Of a stretch of DNA of 21,226 nucleotides, positions 1 through 11,300 are shown piece by piece. The stretch is from Phoronis ovalis (lineage: Eukaryota > Phoronida > Phoronidae). The notes beneath the pieces were generated by a model. The model was given only the letters and a program-made list of their open reading frames with translations. It searched no databases and was not told the DNA's origin. The DNA lies in contig JAOXYB010104159.1 in assembly GCA_028565635.1 (NCBI GenBank), forward strand, positions 1-21,226, written 5' to 3'. The translations under genes were made by a program, and so were the position numbers. Every line of letters begins with the position of its first letter. The first letter of the stretch is position 1.

Positions 1-41
1 GCTCCATATTCGGTACAGAATAAGTACTGGTGAAAGTACAG

Positions 42-119
42 GTTATGTGTAATATTGACCCAGATTACTTCCAATATTGCCGACTGGCTGCCATGTTTGT
101 TCCCGAGAGGGCAATGTAA
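42..119 (+). CDS. possible terminal exon of a plus-strand neighbour gene (partial)
   Basis: A possible splice acceptor (ACAG at 38-41) is followed by 25 open codons in phase 0, ending at TAA 117-119. The local peptide contains IDPDYFQYCRLAAMF, whose composition looks coding, and base composition here is less AT-rich than the flank. An AATAAA at 380-385 downstream on the same strand fits a short 3' UTR. The acceptor lacks a strong pyrimidine tract and the rest of the gene lies outside the window, so no family can be assigned. It could equally be a fragment of a repeat or a chance open frame. Confidence 0.22.
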   Translation, partial: VMCNIDPDYFQYCRLAAMFVPERAM

Positions 120-379
120 CGTTGTCTTTAACCACGAAGACGAAGTGGACGATTCAAAGGTGGATGGGCATTAGACATGACAAATGTCTTGTTAAAATGA
201 CTGATGAGTTAAAACGTTTTGGCAATTATAAAGAAATTAAAAAGTGAATATTAAATATTATTTGCCGTTGTAGAATAGGGCAAGAGTAGCACTATCCTCT
301 ACAGACTGGGATGTTGAAAGAGCAACAGAACAACTTCTTACTTTATGAGAAAAAGGAAATAAAAAAAAATCTTCAATGT

Positions 380-385
380 AATAAA
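380..385 (+). promoter_or_regulatory. candidate poly(A) signal AATAAA
   Basis: Canonical hexamer on the plus strand about 260 bases after the stop of the possible exon at 42-119. It supports that exon only weakly, because the sequence is AT-rich and hexamers occur by chance. Confidence 0.25.
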
Positions 386-2112
386 CTTCCGTGTTGGATT
401 TTAAGTCATACAGAATTATCACCATGAAAGATTATGCTGTTGAGAAGTGGAAAGAGTTTGTGCTTTGTTGCAGATATGAGTTGTTGATTTTTGAAAACAG
501 TCACTTTGCATACACCTTTGGTGTTTTTAATACTGGAATTGTAATTAATATGTAATTATAATGAAATCTTGCAATGACAGACATCATTGCCAAAACATGC
601 TCTTTAAGTACATTTTTTTAATGGGTTATGGCCTCATAAGGATGCTAGAAAGAATTGTATTGGGTAACGTGTACAAGGTCTTTATAAGGAATTTGTGGTG
701 ATTGTTGCTTGTAGAAATACTAAGATTGAAAATAATTTTAATCGCTTCCTTCCTCATTAAATAGTAGGTTTATCACATTTCCATTTCCTTCTGTATTTTG
801 CTTCTTGTAATGTTTTAGAACATACAGAAGCTTGACTTTTGAAGTCGTAAATGATATTGACTGACTGTTGAACGATCCCAGATTTTGTTCATGTTTGCCA
901 AAATATCACCAAATGTACAATTTATAATTATTCTGTTGTTCAAATGCTCCGAGAACAACAGGAGGATAACCTTGGACAGTGAGTTGTAGTAGTCAATAAG
1001 TAGGAAGCTTACTCTTGAAGCTTAGTACAGTTTGCATCCATATAAATCTTTCTAATATGGTACCACACACCGCCAGAAGTATCAATGAATTAGGTTACAG
1101 CTGAACAGACTCATTTCAATTTTGTGCCTTTTGTGGCCATGTACGGTTTTGATGGATACAACACACCTATGCAATGAGGCCAGAAAATTATTTACATCAG
1201 TACAAACTGTAATTATAGTACAATGTGTCTGTTAGTATCAACTGTCAAGACATTATGCTGAAAATCTTTCAATAGCAGAATGAAGACAATGTTCATGATG
1301 TACAATTTGTTTAATTTGTTTTTTTTTAATAATAATGATGTGTATAACAAACCTTATTATAATCTTATGTAACATTGTTATAAAAACAGTGAAAAGATGG
1401 TTGTGTAAAGATATGAAGCAAGCTTTGATGTCAGTGTCATTCATTAAACTTGACTGTTTGTTTACTTAACAGCATGTCCACATTCTTCTTCACATTGGTT
1501 TCAAAAAGAATAAGTTGTTTTGTAAAGACACAGCTGAAATATAAGCTACTTTTTAATTATCCAACAATCTATAAGCTGGGGGATATCTCGGTATGAGGCT
1601 GATTAGGTTATGCCACTGGTACAGGTTCCCTTTTGTACGAATTTTGGAATAAAAGAGGTATCTTTTATGGCATGTATGGTGTAGCATGGATATGATTTCT
1701 GAGATCTAGTCAAACTATCTGTCCGGAAGGCATAGAACGTACGCGTCTATTTTTTTCACAGAAACATGGTATAGTATCTCATAAAAAAATAACAGTATTT
1801 TCAACTACACAAGAACCAGCCCAGTCAGTGGAGTTTTTGGTATAGGACTATAGGATGGAGTCCATATTTTGACATGTTTGGACTTAAAATTTTGCCCTCA
1901 GTGACCCCACACTCAAATGTAATGAGAAATGTTGCAATAGTTTTAAGAAAAATAATGAATTCTGCTCCTGGATGGATATGTACTTTCACTAGATGAGAAA
2001 GGTGTGTTTGTCATAGAAAATCCAATTCATTTATAAGAAATGGGATATTAAGAATCTTTGAAATATTTTGCTTTTCGTATTTTCAGTTTGGTATAGGTAT
2101 TTCAAAATATAA
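386..2112. other. AT-rich spacer between tail-to-tail genes
   Basis: I see no convincing exon, RNA gene or repeat here. Open frames on either strand are short and low-complexity. An exon-like acceptor on the minus strand near 1258 opens a short frame to a stop and could be an alternative last exon of the CNBD2-like gene, but nothing in its translation supports this. Confidence 0.5.
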
Positions 2113-2118
2113 TTTATT
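2113..2118 (-). promoter_or_regulatory. candidate poly(A) signal of the CNBD2-like gene
   Basis: AATAAA on the minus strand, about 140 bases beyond the in-frame stop at 2257-2259. This is a natural position for the 3' end if the last exon reads through rather than splicing at 2290. Confidence 0.4.
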
Positions 2119-2256
2119 CCAAAAATTATCACAAATATTTTTATAGGTTATAATATGAACAGTTGGTTTCTGATACAGCTCACAAACCGTAAATGTCAGT
2201 CAGTTATAGTTCTTGCATAAGAAAGTGAACTTCATATCTGTTCTGATTATCTTGTG

Positions 2257-2370
2257 TTAAGGTTTCTTTCTACATAATATTTCATTTACCAAGCCTGCTT
2301 TGTACTTCTCCCAGTTCCTTTGCCTGTGGATTTCTTGTTTGACATAGTTTGTGGATGGGTAGCTCATAAC
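2257..2370 (-). CDS. CNBD2: CNBD2-like, C-terminal exon
   Basis: The acceptor TTTTCACAG precedes a phase-0 exon reading VMSYPSTNYVKQEIHRQRNW and then EKYKAGL, a charged helix that follows the second nucleotide-binding domain. A possible donor (TTG|GTAAAT) would end the exon at 2290. Without splicing it runs ten more codons to TAA at 2257-2259, with a poly(A) signal at 2113. I prefer read-through because no further exon is evident downstream, but both ends are possible. Confidence 0.65.
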   Translation of the reverse strand, partial: VMSYPSTNYVKQEIHRQRNWEKYKAGLVNEILCRKKP

Positions 2371-5300
2371 CTGTGAAAATATGAAAAGACAGATTTTGAA
2401 GTTTCTTTCTAGCATTCTGAACATACTGTAAAATGTGGTTACGGAAAAGAAGGAAGTGTTAGATGTTTGTCACTCATCTAATAAAATATTAATATTTATT
2501 TTTCTTCACATCAGTAAAATTCAAACTGCAGGTTTTTGATTCTTTTTTAGTCCATGTCCCAGCTGTTCAAATAACTTAATCGTTTGCAATGTCGCATTTT
2601 ATAGTGAGGACATCAGTTATGCAGCAAATGCATTAACTTGAACCACAACAGAATCATTCAAATTTTAGAATGCAAACACTTTGTAATGATATGATAATGA
2701 TGTAGAGCACAAAAATTCCCACTGGGGATAAGCTAATATGGTGAATCCTTTGTTGAATAATTAATGTCCTCATATTACAAGATGCAATGTCACAAACAAA
2801 AAACCACTATACCACAAGTTAAGGTTGCATTTTGTTGCAAAGGATAGTAACTATTGAACTTTCTATATTGAAACAGTGTTCTTACAGTTAATGGTCTATA
2901 GCTGCTATAGATTATCTTACATTATATTTATTTGCTAATTTTTGTTTAATTAATAAATAAAAAAATATCCATGGTATGTGACATAGACATATACTTGTAA
3001 TAACATACCAGATCACTGACTACTCGTAATACTTTGGCATTTGCTTCTTTGAGAAAAAGTTTCTTTGATATGAGAATACATTCTGCACCATCACTGACTA
3101 AACTGAAGCTCTTGGTGGATTTTTGTAACATTGTTTCTAGACCCTGTGATAAGGTAGATTAAAATGTTAGCACAAAATAATTATAATGTGATATTTGAGT
3201 TATATACGATGCATGTAAGCAGTTCCTACGACAATGTAATGATTTGATTGTTAGGAACTTCTGATTTTTGAAAGGACTACATGGTAGCTGTATATTAGAT
3301 TTCATTTTTTTAAAGATAATTATATGAATTTTAAAGTTAAAGAAAAAAGGGAACTATGTTAATCATGTGGTTTTCATCATGTTACTAGGCAATTATGCTG
3401 ACGTTTTCAGTAAATAGGACTTAAAAATTAACTTACAAAGACACCACCTTCTCCTAATTCGGCTAGTTGAGCAAAACTGACTTTACCATGGTTTTCACGT
3501 TCGTGGGATTGAATCTGAAGTAAATATAAAACATTCTAAATTCCGTTACAACAATTTTATTTTGTGCGGTATGCTTTGTTTTGGTTTTAAATTATGTTTA
3601 TTGACCCTGTAGGGCTATTGTAAAGAATGTTGGAAGTGTATTTTTTTTACTTTTTATATCAGTTGTTATAATTACCAATATTAGAAAAAATACTATAGGA
3701 TTCCAGTTCTTATTGTACAAAAATTAGCAGGTAGTGCATGACAAACACTGTTGACAAAGATACACTACTGGCTTCATAATTATGTATAAAGAATCAGATT
3801 TTGTGTTAAATTCAGGAAAAACAAAATGTCCACTAAAACACATTTACAACAAAGTGAAAACGGAATGATAACCTAATATGAAATATCACATTTCGACTTT
3901 GCAATACACTTTCTCACAAAAAAAAAATGCTAAAACTTAGACGACATTTTCAATAAAGGTTAATCAGACACAAGCAGAGTGTAGCTCATGAACTATTTTA
4001 GATATTAGACTACAGTTTACCATTGAAAAACAATATTCTTGCCAAGTGTCGCTGCATGCGGCTAAGTGGGTAGCTAGAAGACCCCAATGTAAATCACTTT
4101 AAAAGATGCAAGATTGTTATGCATGTGTGTGTATGATGTACACAAAATCATTAAAATATGTTTTAAATGTAGCTTTTCCTTTTCGTTGGTCTTGGTGGCT
4201 CATGTAGTAGATGCCGAACTGCAAATTGTAACCTGTGATAGACTAACATCCTATCCAGGCAGAATATATTCTAGAGTCGCTTATATAATGCTATTGAAAC
4301 CAGTATAAGCCCCTACCCTATCCATGGGCAGGGTAGTGCAGTTTTCCAAGTCATAGTATAAAACCATATACCAGATAAGAGTTATTCTAAGATTCATCCC
4401 AGGTAATACTAATTTTGCTAGTAGAATCCAGTATCCTCAATTTGCAACATAATTTAAAATTTTAAAAAAATATAAAATTAATAATTTTTATGATTATTTT
4501 TTGTAAACTAAAGATACATTTATAAAGAGTCGTGTGTGCGTGTGTGTGTCCATGACAAATTACAAATCAACAAAATTATGTAATTGTTACAGTTTTATAA
4601 TACAAATCCTTTGGAATGTTCCTGAATAATTTTAAATAACCTAACCTTTGACCTTTACGTGACCTTTTGACCTCCAGGCCATAATAGGCACTAATGCTCT
4701 AGTGTTTATGCTATGGCCTTGTTTAAGTTCATTGTATTATTATATAATTATTAGGATATATGATGAAATGCTAAGTTTATGAACTGAACTAGATTTTCGA
4801 AGACTGTGCTATGTATATTTATCCGGGATGTACGTAGCTGATGAATTTATAAAATGGGTTCAGTATACCTCCAGTGTTCTAACTGCTGTTGCTGCAGCTG
4901 TGACTCTTTTCCAAGTCCGTCCTATGCCTTGCTTTGTCTGTTGCTTATCTGAAACAATTATGCCAATTCAGCTGTGCATGAAAAGTGATGATATTATTTT
5001 ATTAGAATTTTAAAAAATGGCACCTTAATTTCTTTTGAAGATTCAGAAAAGAAGACCCCCTAGGGGTCACTCTGGTAAAATGTAGTTAGTATGGAAATCA
5101 GATGGTAATTTTGACCAAAAAGGGTATGGTTTTTCAGGACGCCTATACGGTGCTGTCTTGTTTATATAGGCACGGGTACGTTTGTTTAGCTATATATATG
5201 GTCTTATTTTGGGTGACTTGTGCAGGTCTTGCAAAGGCGGTATAATTTTGATCTTTGGAAAAGGTACAAATTTCAGTACCTACCAAGAGGATTATACATT

Positions 5301-8300
5301 AATGAGCATGATTATACCCACATTTTACTTGGAATGAGTGCTCCCAAGGGAGTAGTCCCAGGCTAGGATAAAACTTGAGAGTGTTATATATGCTAGCCTT
5401 GAGTAATTAATGCACACAACATCTAAGTTAAACATAGTAGTTGATGGCAACACATTATTCTGACTTATGTTTCTGAAGATTGGGGTACCTTGCTCTTGTA
5501 TTTGTTCAGGTGTTGCTCCAAATCTATCATGTGCAGGCTCCTTCCTGTTCTGCCACCTGGATTTTTTCCCCAAATGTTTGGACCAGAATCCGTCACCATG
5601 GAGAACAACACCTATTGAATTCTGTACAAAATATGTTTTGCAATTAGACTTTACAATAAAAATTATCAACATGTTAGTATTATTGATATAAAGGAAAAGA
5701 GTATTCTAACGCCTTATGAATAGGAGCAAGGCGCAATTAGTAAATTAGAAATATCCTTGTAATGCTCATTAACTGTGACATATATATGACTTTTGATCAT
5801 GATTATTGAAGCACCAAAAATGTGTCATACATTTTATTTTTTGAAAAAATAATATGCTTACCTTTTTCTGTTCACTTTCCAAGTATTCATATAAGTTAGA
5901 TAGGGTAGAACTACGCCGAAGCCCCCTTCGTCCTCGCTTGTTAGTAAACTAAATGTTAAAGAAATCATACATGCTGCAAGCTTTGCTATATTAATATTGC
6001 ATTTCCCGACTCCATTAACAGTCAATAGATTTTTTAATGGTTTGTATTGTATTTGGTTATATAGTACAAGTATGTTAAACAATGATAGAAAGTTAATTAA
6101 TGGTCAGAAGTTATGTTAATTAATTTAGCAGGTAAATAATATAAAAAACAGATTCTTTAAGAAACAAATTAGATAACCCTTTAAATGCCGTGGATGCAGT
6201 GAAGGTGCTATATATATATATGGAGTCTGTTTACATATGGTACCCGCCTAAAATTCTTGGCTCCTATAATAGTCCAGATTTTTCTTTATACAGAGTAGTT
6301 TTACAGCTACTGTATATGCAGGATCAAACATCCTTTAAGCTAGGAGACAAGATCATGCTTTATCTAGCAAAGCATCTAGAGTGTCATCTAGTGTATGGTT
6401 GAACTAAATATACCATAAATATGATATGTTAATTTGCATATATCATTATACTCAGTGTTACTATCACTGTTTTAAAAGTATCCCTGGTATCAGCTAGTAC
6501 GTAACTATTATTGAATTTAACCACCAGTGTGTTGTACAAATCTTACTGAATATCATACTTACATTTACATCATCTTTTGGGACATATGCAATTTTACTTG
6601 TGTCTGTTATTCCAGTCATTAAATTAGCTTTCATTACATCACGTAATTCATCAGTCTGTGTGTCCAAGGTGGATTCTGTAATGTTTCAAGATGAAATGCT
6701 ATTTTTTTTACTGTAGATTACAAAATAAATACAGAAGGCATACTATTCCAAAGCCTCTGATAAGTTTTGTAAAAGTATGCCCAGACAGTTTTTGACCATG
6801 ATTGGATTGATCATTTGTCACTGATAGGATACACAACGTACTGCACTCCATTGCATAGCATTTGAGAAAAACAATGTACATTAAGCGCATTAGTGGTACA
6901 TGTTAAAGGATTTTTTAAAAATTTCAGGTCTGCTGATTTTCTAAAGGGATAATTTTTAGGCAAGCTATATATATGTTCATTTAGGAGTTTTTTTAACCTC
7001 GTCCATAGGTATCCATTTTTCATTGATTTTTTCAACATGTGCCAGCCTGGGGTTGTACATATGATGTACCAAATAACGATAAGACAGGATCTATCTCATT
7101 GCAAACATTAGTAAATCTGTTTGGATATATAAGATTTGAAGGCATGAGAACTAGATAAAATATGAAATTAATAATCAATAACAATGAGTGCAAACCACTA
7201 GCCGCTTTGCCTAATATTACATGTTATTGTAAAGTGTTGTTACTATGGAAACCTACTGCTTCTCTCAGCTAGTTTCTCTCTTTTTAATTTGTCTGTGTAC
7301 AATGGAAATGCTTCTTCCATGTCCCTTGCTACAAAAAAATCATCTCTTTGATGATTCTTTTTCTTTTTGTCTGATACCTCTTTAAAACTCATCACAACTT
7401 TACACATGCCCTGAAAAATATTCATATCTGGTTATTTTTAAAAAGATTAATCATTAAATGTTGTCATTTTGTTTACAGGGGTAGTCAGTGGGGGTAGTTT
7501 AATGAGGGTTTCCTGAGCACAATTATAATATGCAATATTAAAAATGTACAAAATTTAAGAAAACAAAAATTTTAGATATTGCATTATATTTTAATGTCAG
7601 TGATAAGTTTTTTAAGATGACAATAGATAAAATGCTACTAATTTACACAATATACATGACAGGTTTTATGAACTAGTGTTAAATTTTGATGCCCTGGAAA
7701 GGCTGGACAATTTTTGAAAACTGCTAATAATTAATAAATACTAAAAAGTAGTTTAATTAACATTCAAATTAAATAAAAAATGGAGTTTAAATTAAACATG
7801 CTGATACTTAACAGATTTTATGACAACGATGTAATTGGACCGCCTACTGTCCTTTACTACCACCATATCTTTCCTGAAAATAGTAACAATACTGGTATAA
7901 AAAGGCAAGGACTGGAATCAAGTGGTTGTAATAATAAAATTTTAATGAAAATAATTTTTTTCGTATAATTTAAAAAAAATTAATAAGGATCAGTGGGAAT
8001 AATAGATTTAATTATGTAAAAGTATAGCTAAGAAAGTAAATAAAAAAATTAAAAAGAAAAATTGTTAGAAAATAAAAAAAAAATTTCCCGCCCTGCCATG
8101 CCAGAGAACTTTCACAGCACTCTGCCGTGACCAGGATTCGAACCTGGGTTGTCTCGGCCACAACGAGAAGTACTAACCACTATACGATCACGGCTATCGC
8201 GGCGAGTTGGAAGTGTTACAATATTTCTATAACCTTATAGATAATTGGCTGATACAAGTAGTCATGTGTATATGACGTCATGAATGTGATTCTATATATG

Positions 8301-11300
8301 GTTACGGTGACCTATTTAAACAATGTCTGCAGTTCAACATATAGAACAGAGACTGAGGTATAGCACACAACAGTAGGAAGTCCCATCCAACGCAATGTTA
8401 AATGAACGATTTCAAATATATTTGTTAAATAAACCTACGCGTTGAGCGCCAATTTCTCTCTCGGTCCACTTGCATCACACATATATCTTAGGAAAACCGA
8501 TCCATTTACCACCCAACATCCGCAAAGATTTCGAGATATTTGCCAAAAATTGAACCCCGATGGAGATTTCTCTGATCGGAACCTGTAGCTACTTGAACTT
8601 GACCTCTCGTACGCGAACTGATACGAGGTCATGTGATGCGCCCAGAGATTTTCATTAATTTCACAAGCAACAGCTATCATTCTTGTTCGAAAACACCCTA
8701 TATATTTTAACTATAATCCAATGGATTTCTATCCAGCGAGACACATCCCTACACCCCCTAATTGTTTTTTTAGGAACTATCCGAGGCCAGCACAGCTCAA
8801 GCTTACTGAGTAGTGCTATGCTAAATTAAAAGAATCAATATACCTACTTAAAATACTGGTAAAAAAACTGATTCATCGCTGTTGTAAAAACTTCACATGG
8901 AAAATCTTTGAATAACTCCATATTTCTGAAATTAAATTCAGTAATAATTTGTAAGCTTTCATTCCCGGGGGGTACTCAAGTTATTTTTTGGTTGGGGTGT
9001 GCGGCCCAGTTGACAATTTTGGATTTGGATTGTATATACTTCTTTCGGATTCAGTTGCTACCGGAAAGAAATTCAAAAATTTGGATCCCTACCCCGGCCG
9101 CTGCTTACAGCAAATAATTTGGATTAATTTTAGGTTTGTATCCAGAAAACGATTTTTGGAATTTGGTTTGTATCAGTCAGTTGGCGTAAAAATGGATTGC
9201 TACTCAAATATTTTAAAATTTTGGATTGCTACCCTTATATTTCAAAAAATTTGGATTGGGTTTGCCACCGCAAGCTAAAATTTTGGATTTGGTTCCGCGG
9301 CACATCCCCGTATTCAAAAAGCCATGAGTACCCCCGGGCTTTCATTATAACATGAATCTAGTTTTATTACTCCCAGTTATGAGGGGTTAGGGGGTCCCCC
9401 CAGGATGCAATGCTCGCACTTAAAAATTGCAAATGCTCGCGGCAAGTAAAAAAACCTAAGTGATCACTATGAAAAGGGGTAAAGATCCCGGGGGTACTCA
9501 AGTTATTTTTTTAGTGGGGGGTGTGCAGCCAGTTGAAATTCTTGGATTTGGATTGTATACTTCTTACTGTATTTTTTTGGATTACTACCATAAAGAAATT
9601 CAAAAATTTGGATTGCTACTCACTGCTTATAGCAAATAATTTGGATTAATTTTAGGTTTGTATCCATAAATAAATTTTGGAATTTTGTTTGTATCAGTCA
9701 GTTTGCGTAAAAATGGTTTGCTACACAAATATTTTAAAATTTTGGATTGCTAGCCATTCACAAAATTTGGATTGCTACCCTAAAATTTCAAAAAATTTGG
9801 ATTGGGTTTGCTACCATAAGCTAAATTTTGGATTGGGTTGGGCGGCACATCCCCGTATTTAAAAAACCTTGAGCAACTACCAGGGGTAAAAATGTAATGA
9901 TCACGGCCGTATAAAATAATAACAAATAAAAACCTTTACTAACATTAATTATGCAATAATGTGAAAACAAATATAAGAATAGCAAATAGTGGAAAATGTA
10001 TACACAAACTAGCTATCAGCACTGACATCCTAGGACAAAATCATTTCTTATGTTTTAAACAGTCATAGTACCCCCGGGAGTCATATACAAATTTTGCTAG
10101 TGCTAGAATTATCTCAATTTTGTTTTGGTTACTTACAATGTGAATAAATGTATTCGTTGAATTCGTTTCTTCAAAATTATTAGTATTGACAGTTTAGATC
10201 TAAGTTTAAAGTATAATGAACAAGAACATATAAAAATGTATTTCATGTTCGCGTTTATTACAAATTTAGCAGAACGTTTGTTCAGGGAGTGTTGTTGTTG
10301 GTCTGGTGTATATCATTAGTGTGTGGGATTATTATATAATTTTTATATTTAATTAATATAATAATTAAACTTATAGAATTATATTATTATATAATTCTTT
10401 ATTTAAAAAATAACATAAGGCAAAAGGTGTTTTTGCCCCTGGGCCTTGGTGGCCAAATATATATCTTACAAAAAGCATTATCAAATCTTAAACTTTATAT
10501 TATTGGCAAAAGCAGCAAGATTTTTAACTATTTGTTTGACAACTACTAGCTTAGAAAGATACAAACATGCAATGCTTCATACCGTAGTCTCACAAAAATA
10601 AACGCATTATATACTTATACATATTCCTGTAATAACTAATGAAAAAAAATATCCGAATGATAGTTCTTTTGATGACATCTCGATGCGGAAAAGCATACTG
10701 ATTCAAACTAAATACAGAAATTTAGTCAAAAAAATGAACCTGAATGGAATACAATCACTTTTTTGCAGTATAAGCACTTGGCTCACTTTCGCGGGCCAAC
10801 GTTATAATTACCACGCTAAACATCAGTACCAAAAAGCATGCTCTTTTTCGATAAGCTGAATAGTACTTTTATATAGTGTTTATAATATACCGTAGCTATC
10901 AGAATTTCTATTACCTGCAGTATTCAATATGCATATCCCGTTGTCTTTCTAATGGTTCCTTGATTATTACGTCGAAGTCCTGTAAAAAAAACAGACGTGG
11001 AATAAAATTTACTTTCGATATATAATTCACTTCGCCGGATATCATGAATAGTTTCGATTAATTACTAAATTTAAAAATTAATAAATTAAGCCCATATGGG
11101 GCACCACATGTGACAAATCCATAGCTGATGGTGTCTTGCTTGCTATCCAGTTTCATAAAGGATTATTTAATTTACAAATTCTTACAATTGGTGAATTTTT
11201 AAAGAAAAACGAAAAATAATATAACTAGATTATCGTTTTTTTTTATAATCGTTATTTTTATATTTAGACTGATAAGGCCTAGGGTTGTGAAGAACGATAG

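Larger units (their letters stand above)
7874..10914 (-). other. intron space with insertions; one CNBD2-like exon missing here
   Basis: Between the exons at 7813-7873 and 10915-10979, the protein should include about 30 residues before the second CNB domain. No exon with suitable phases (phase 2 at both ends) could be placed. The space holds a tRNA-His gene, a promoter/poly(A)-like segment, two MITE-like elements, a TIR footprint and AT-rich palindromes. Confidence 0.55.

Noticed and set aside
1253-1444. 63-codon minus-strand frame and nearby acceptor-like site as a final CNBD2-like exon
   Set aside because: Low-complexity (poly-Ile/Lys) translation and no support for splicing past 2290.
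5467-5691. 74-codon plus-strand frame
   Set aside because: It lies antisense to a CNBD2-like exon with clear acceptor and phase; Cys-rich reading is a shadow.
8770-8840. Minus-strand stretch containing LELCWPRIV, considered as the missing CNBD2-like exon because of the Trp-Pro pair
   Set aside because: The donor is poor, spacing to flanking motifs is wrong, and no helix pattern is visible.
8988-9278. 96-codon plus-strand frame with repeated LD(C)YP and FKNL words, and a similar one at 9677-9862
   Set aside because: They are chance translations of the MITE interior repeats, not a transposase.
10137-10168. 32-base minus-strand exon candidate with a strong GTAAGT donor, ending in NTFIHI
   Set aside because: At first it resembled the V-x-I strand of the second CNB domain, but the exon at 7813-7873 supplies that strand far better and in the correct phase; this candidate breaks the phase chain.
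10594-10626. 33-base microexon candidate with good acceptor and GTGAGA donor, phases compatible with the missing exon
   Set aside because: Its translation (NMYKYIMRLF) is too short for the expected helix and shows no family pattern; left unassigned.
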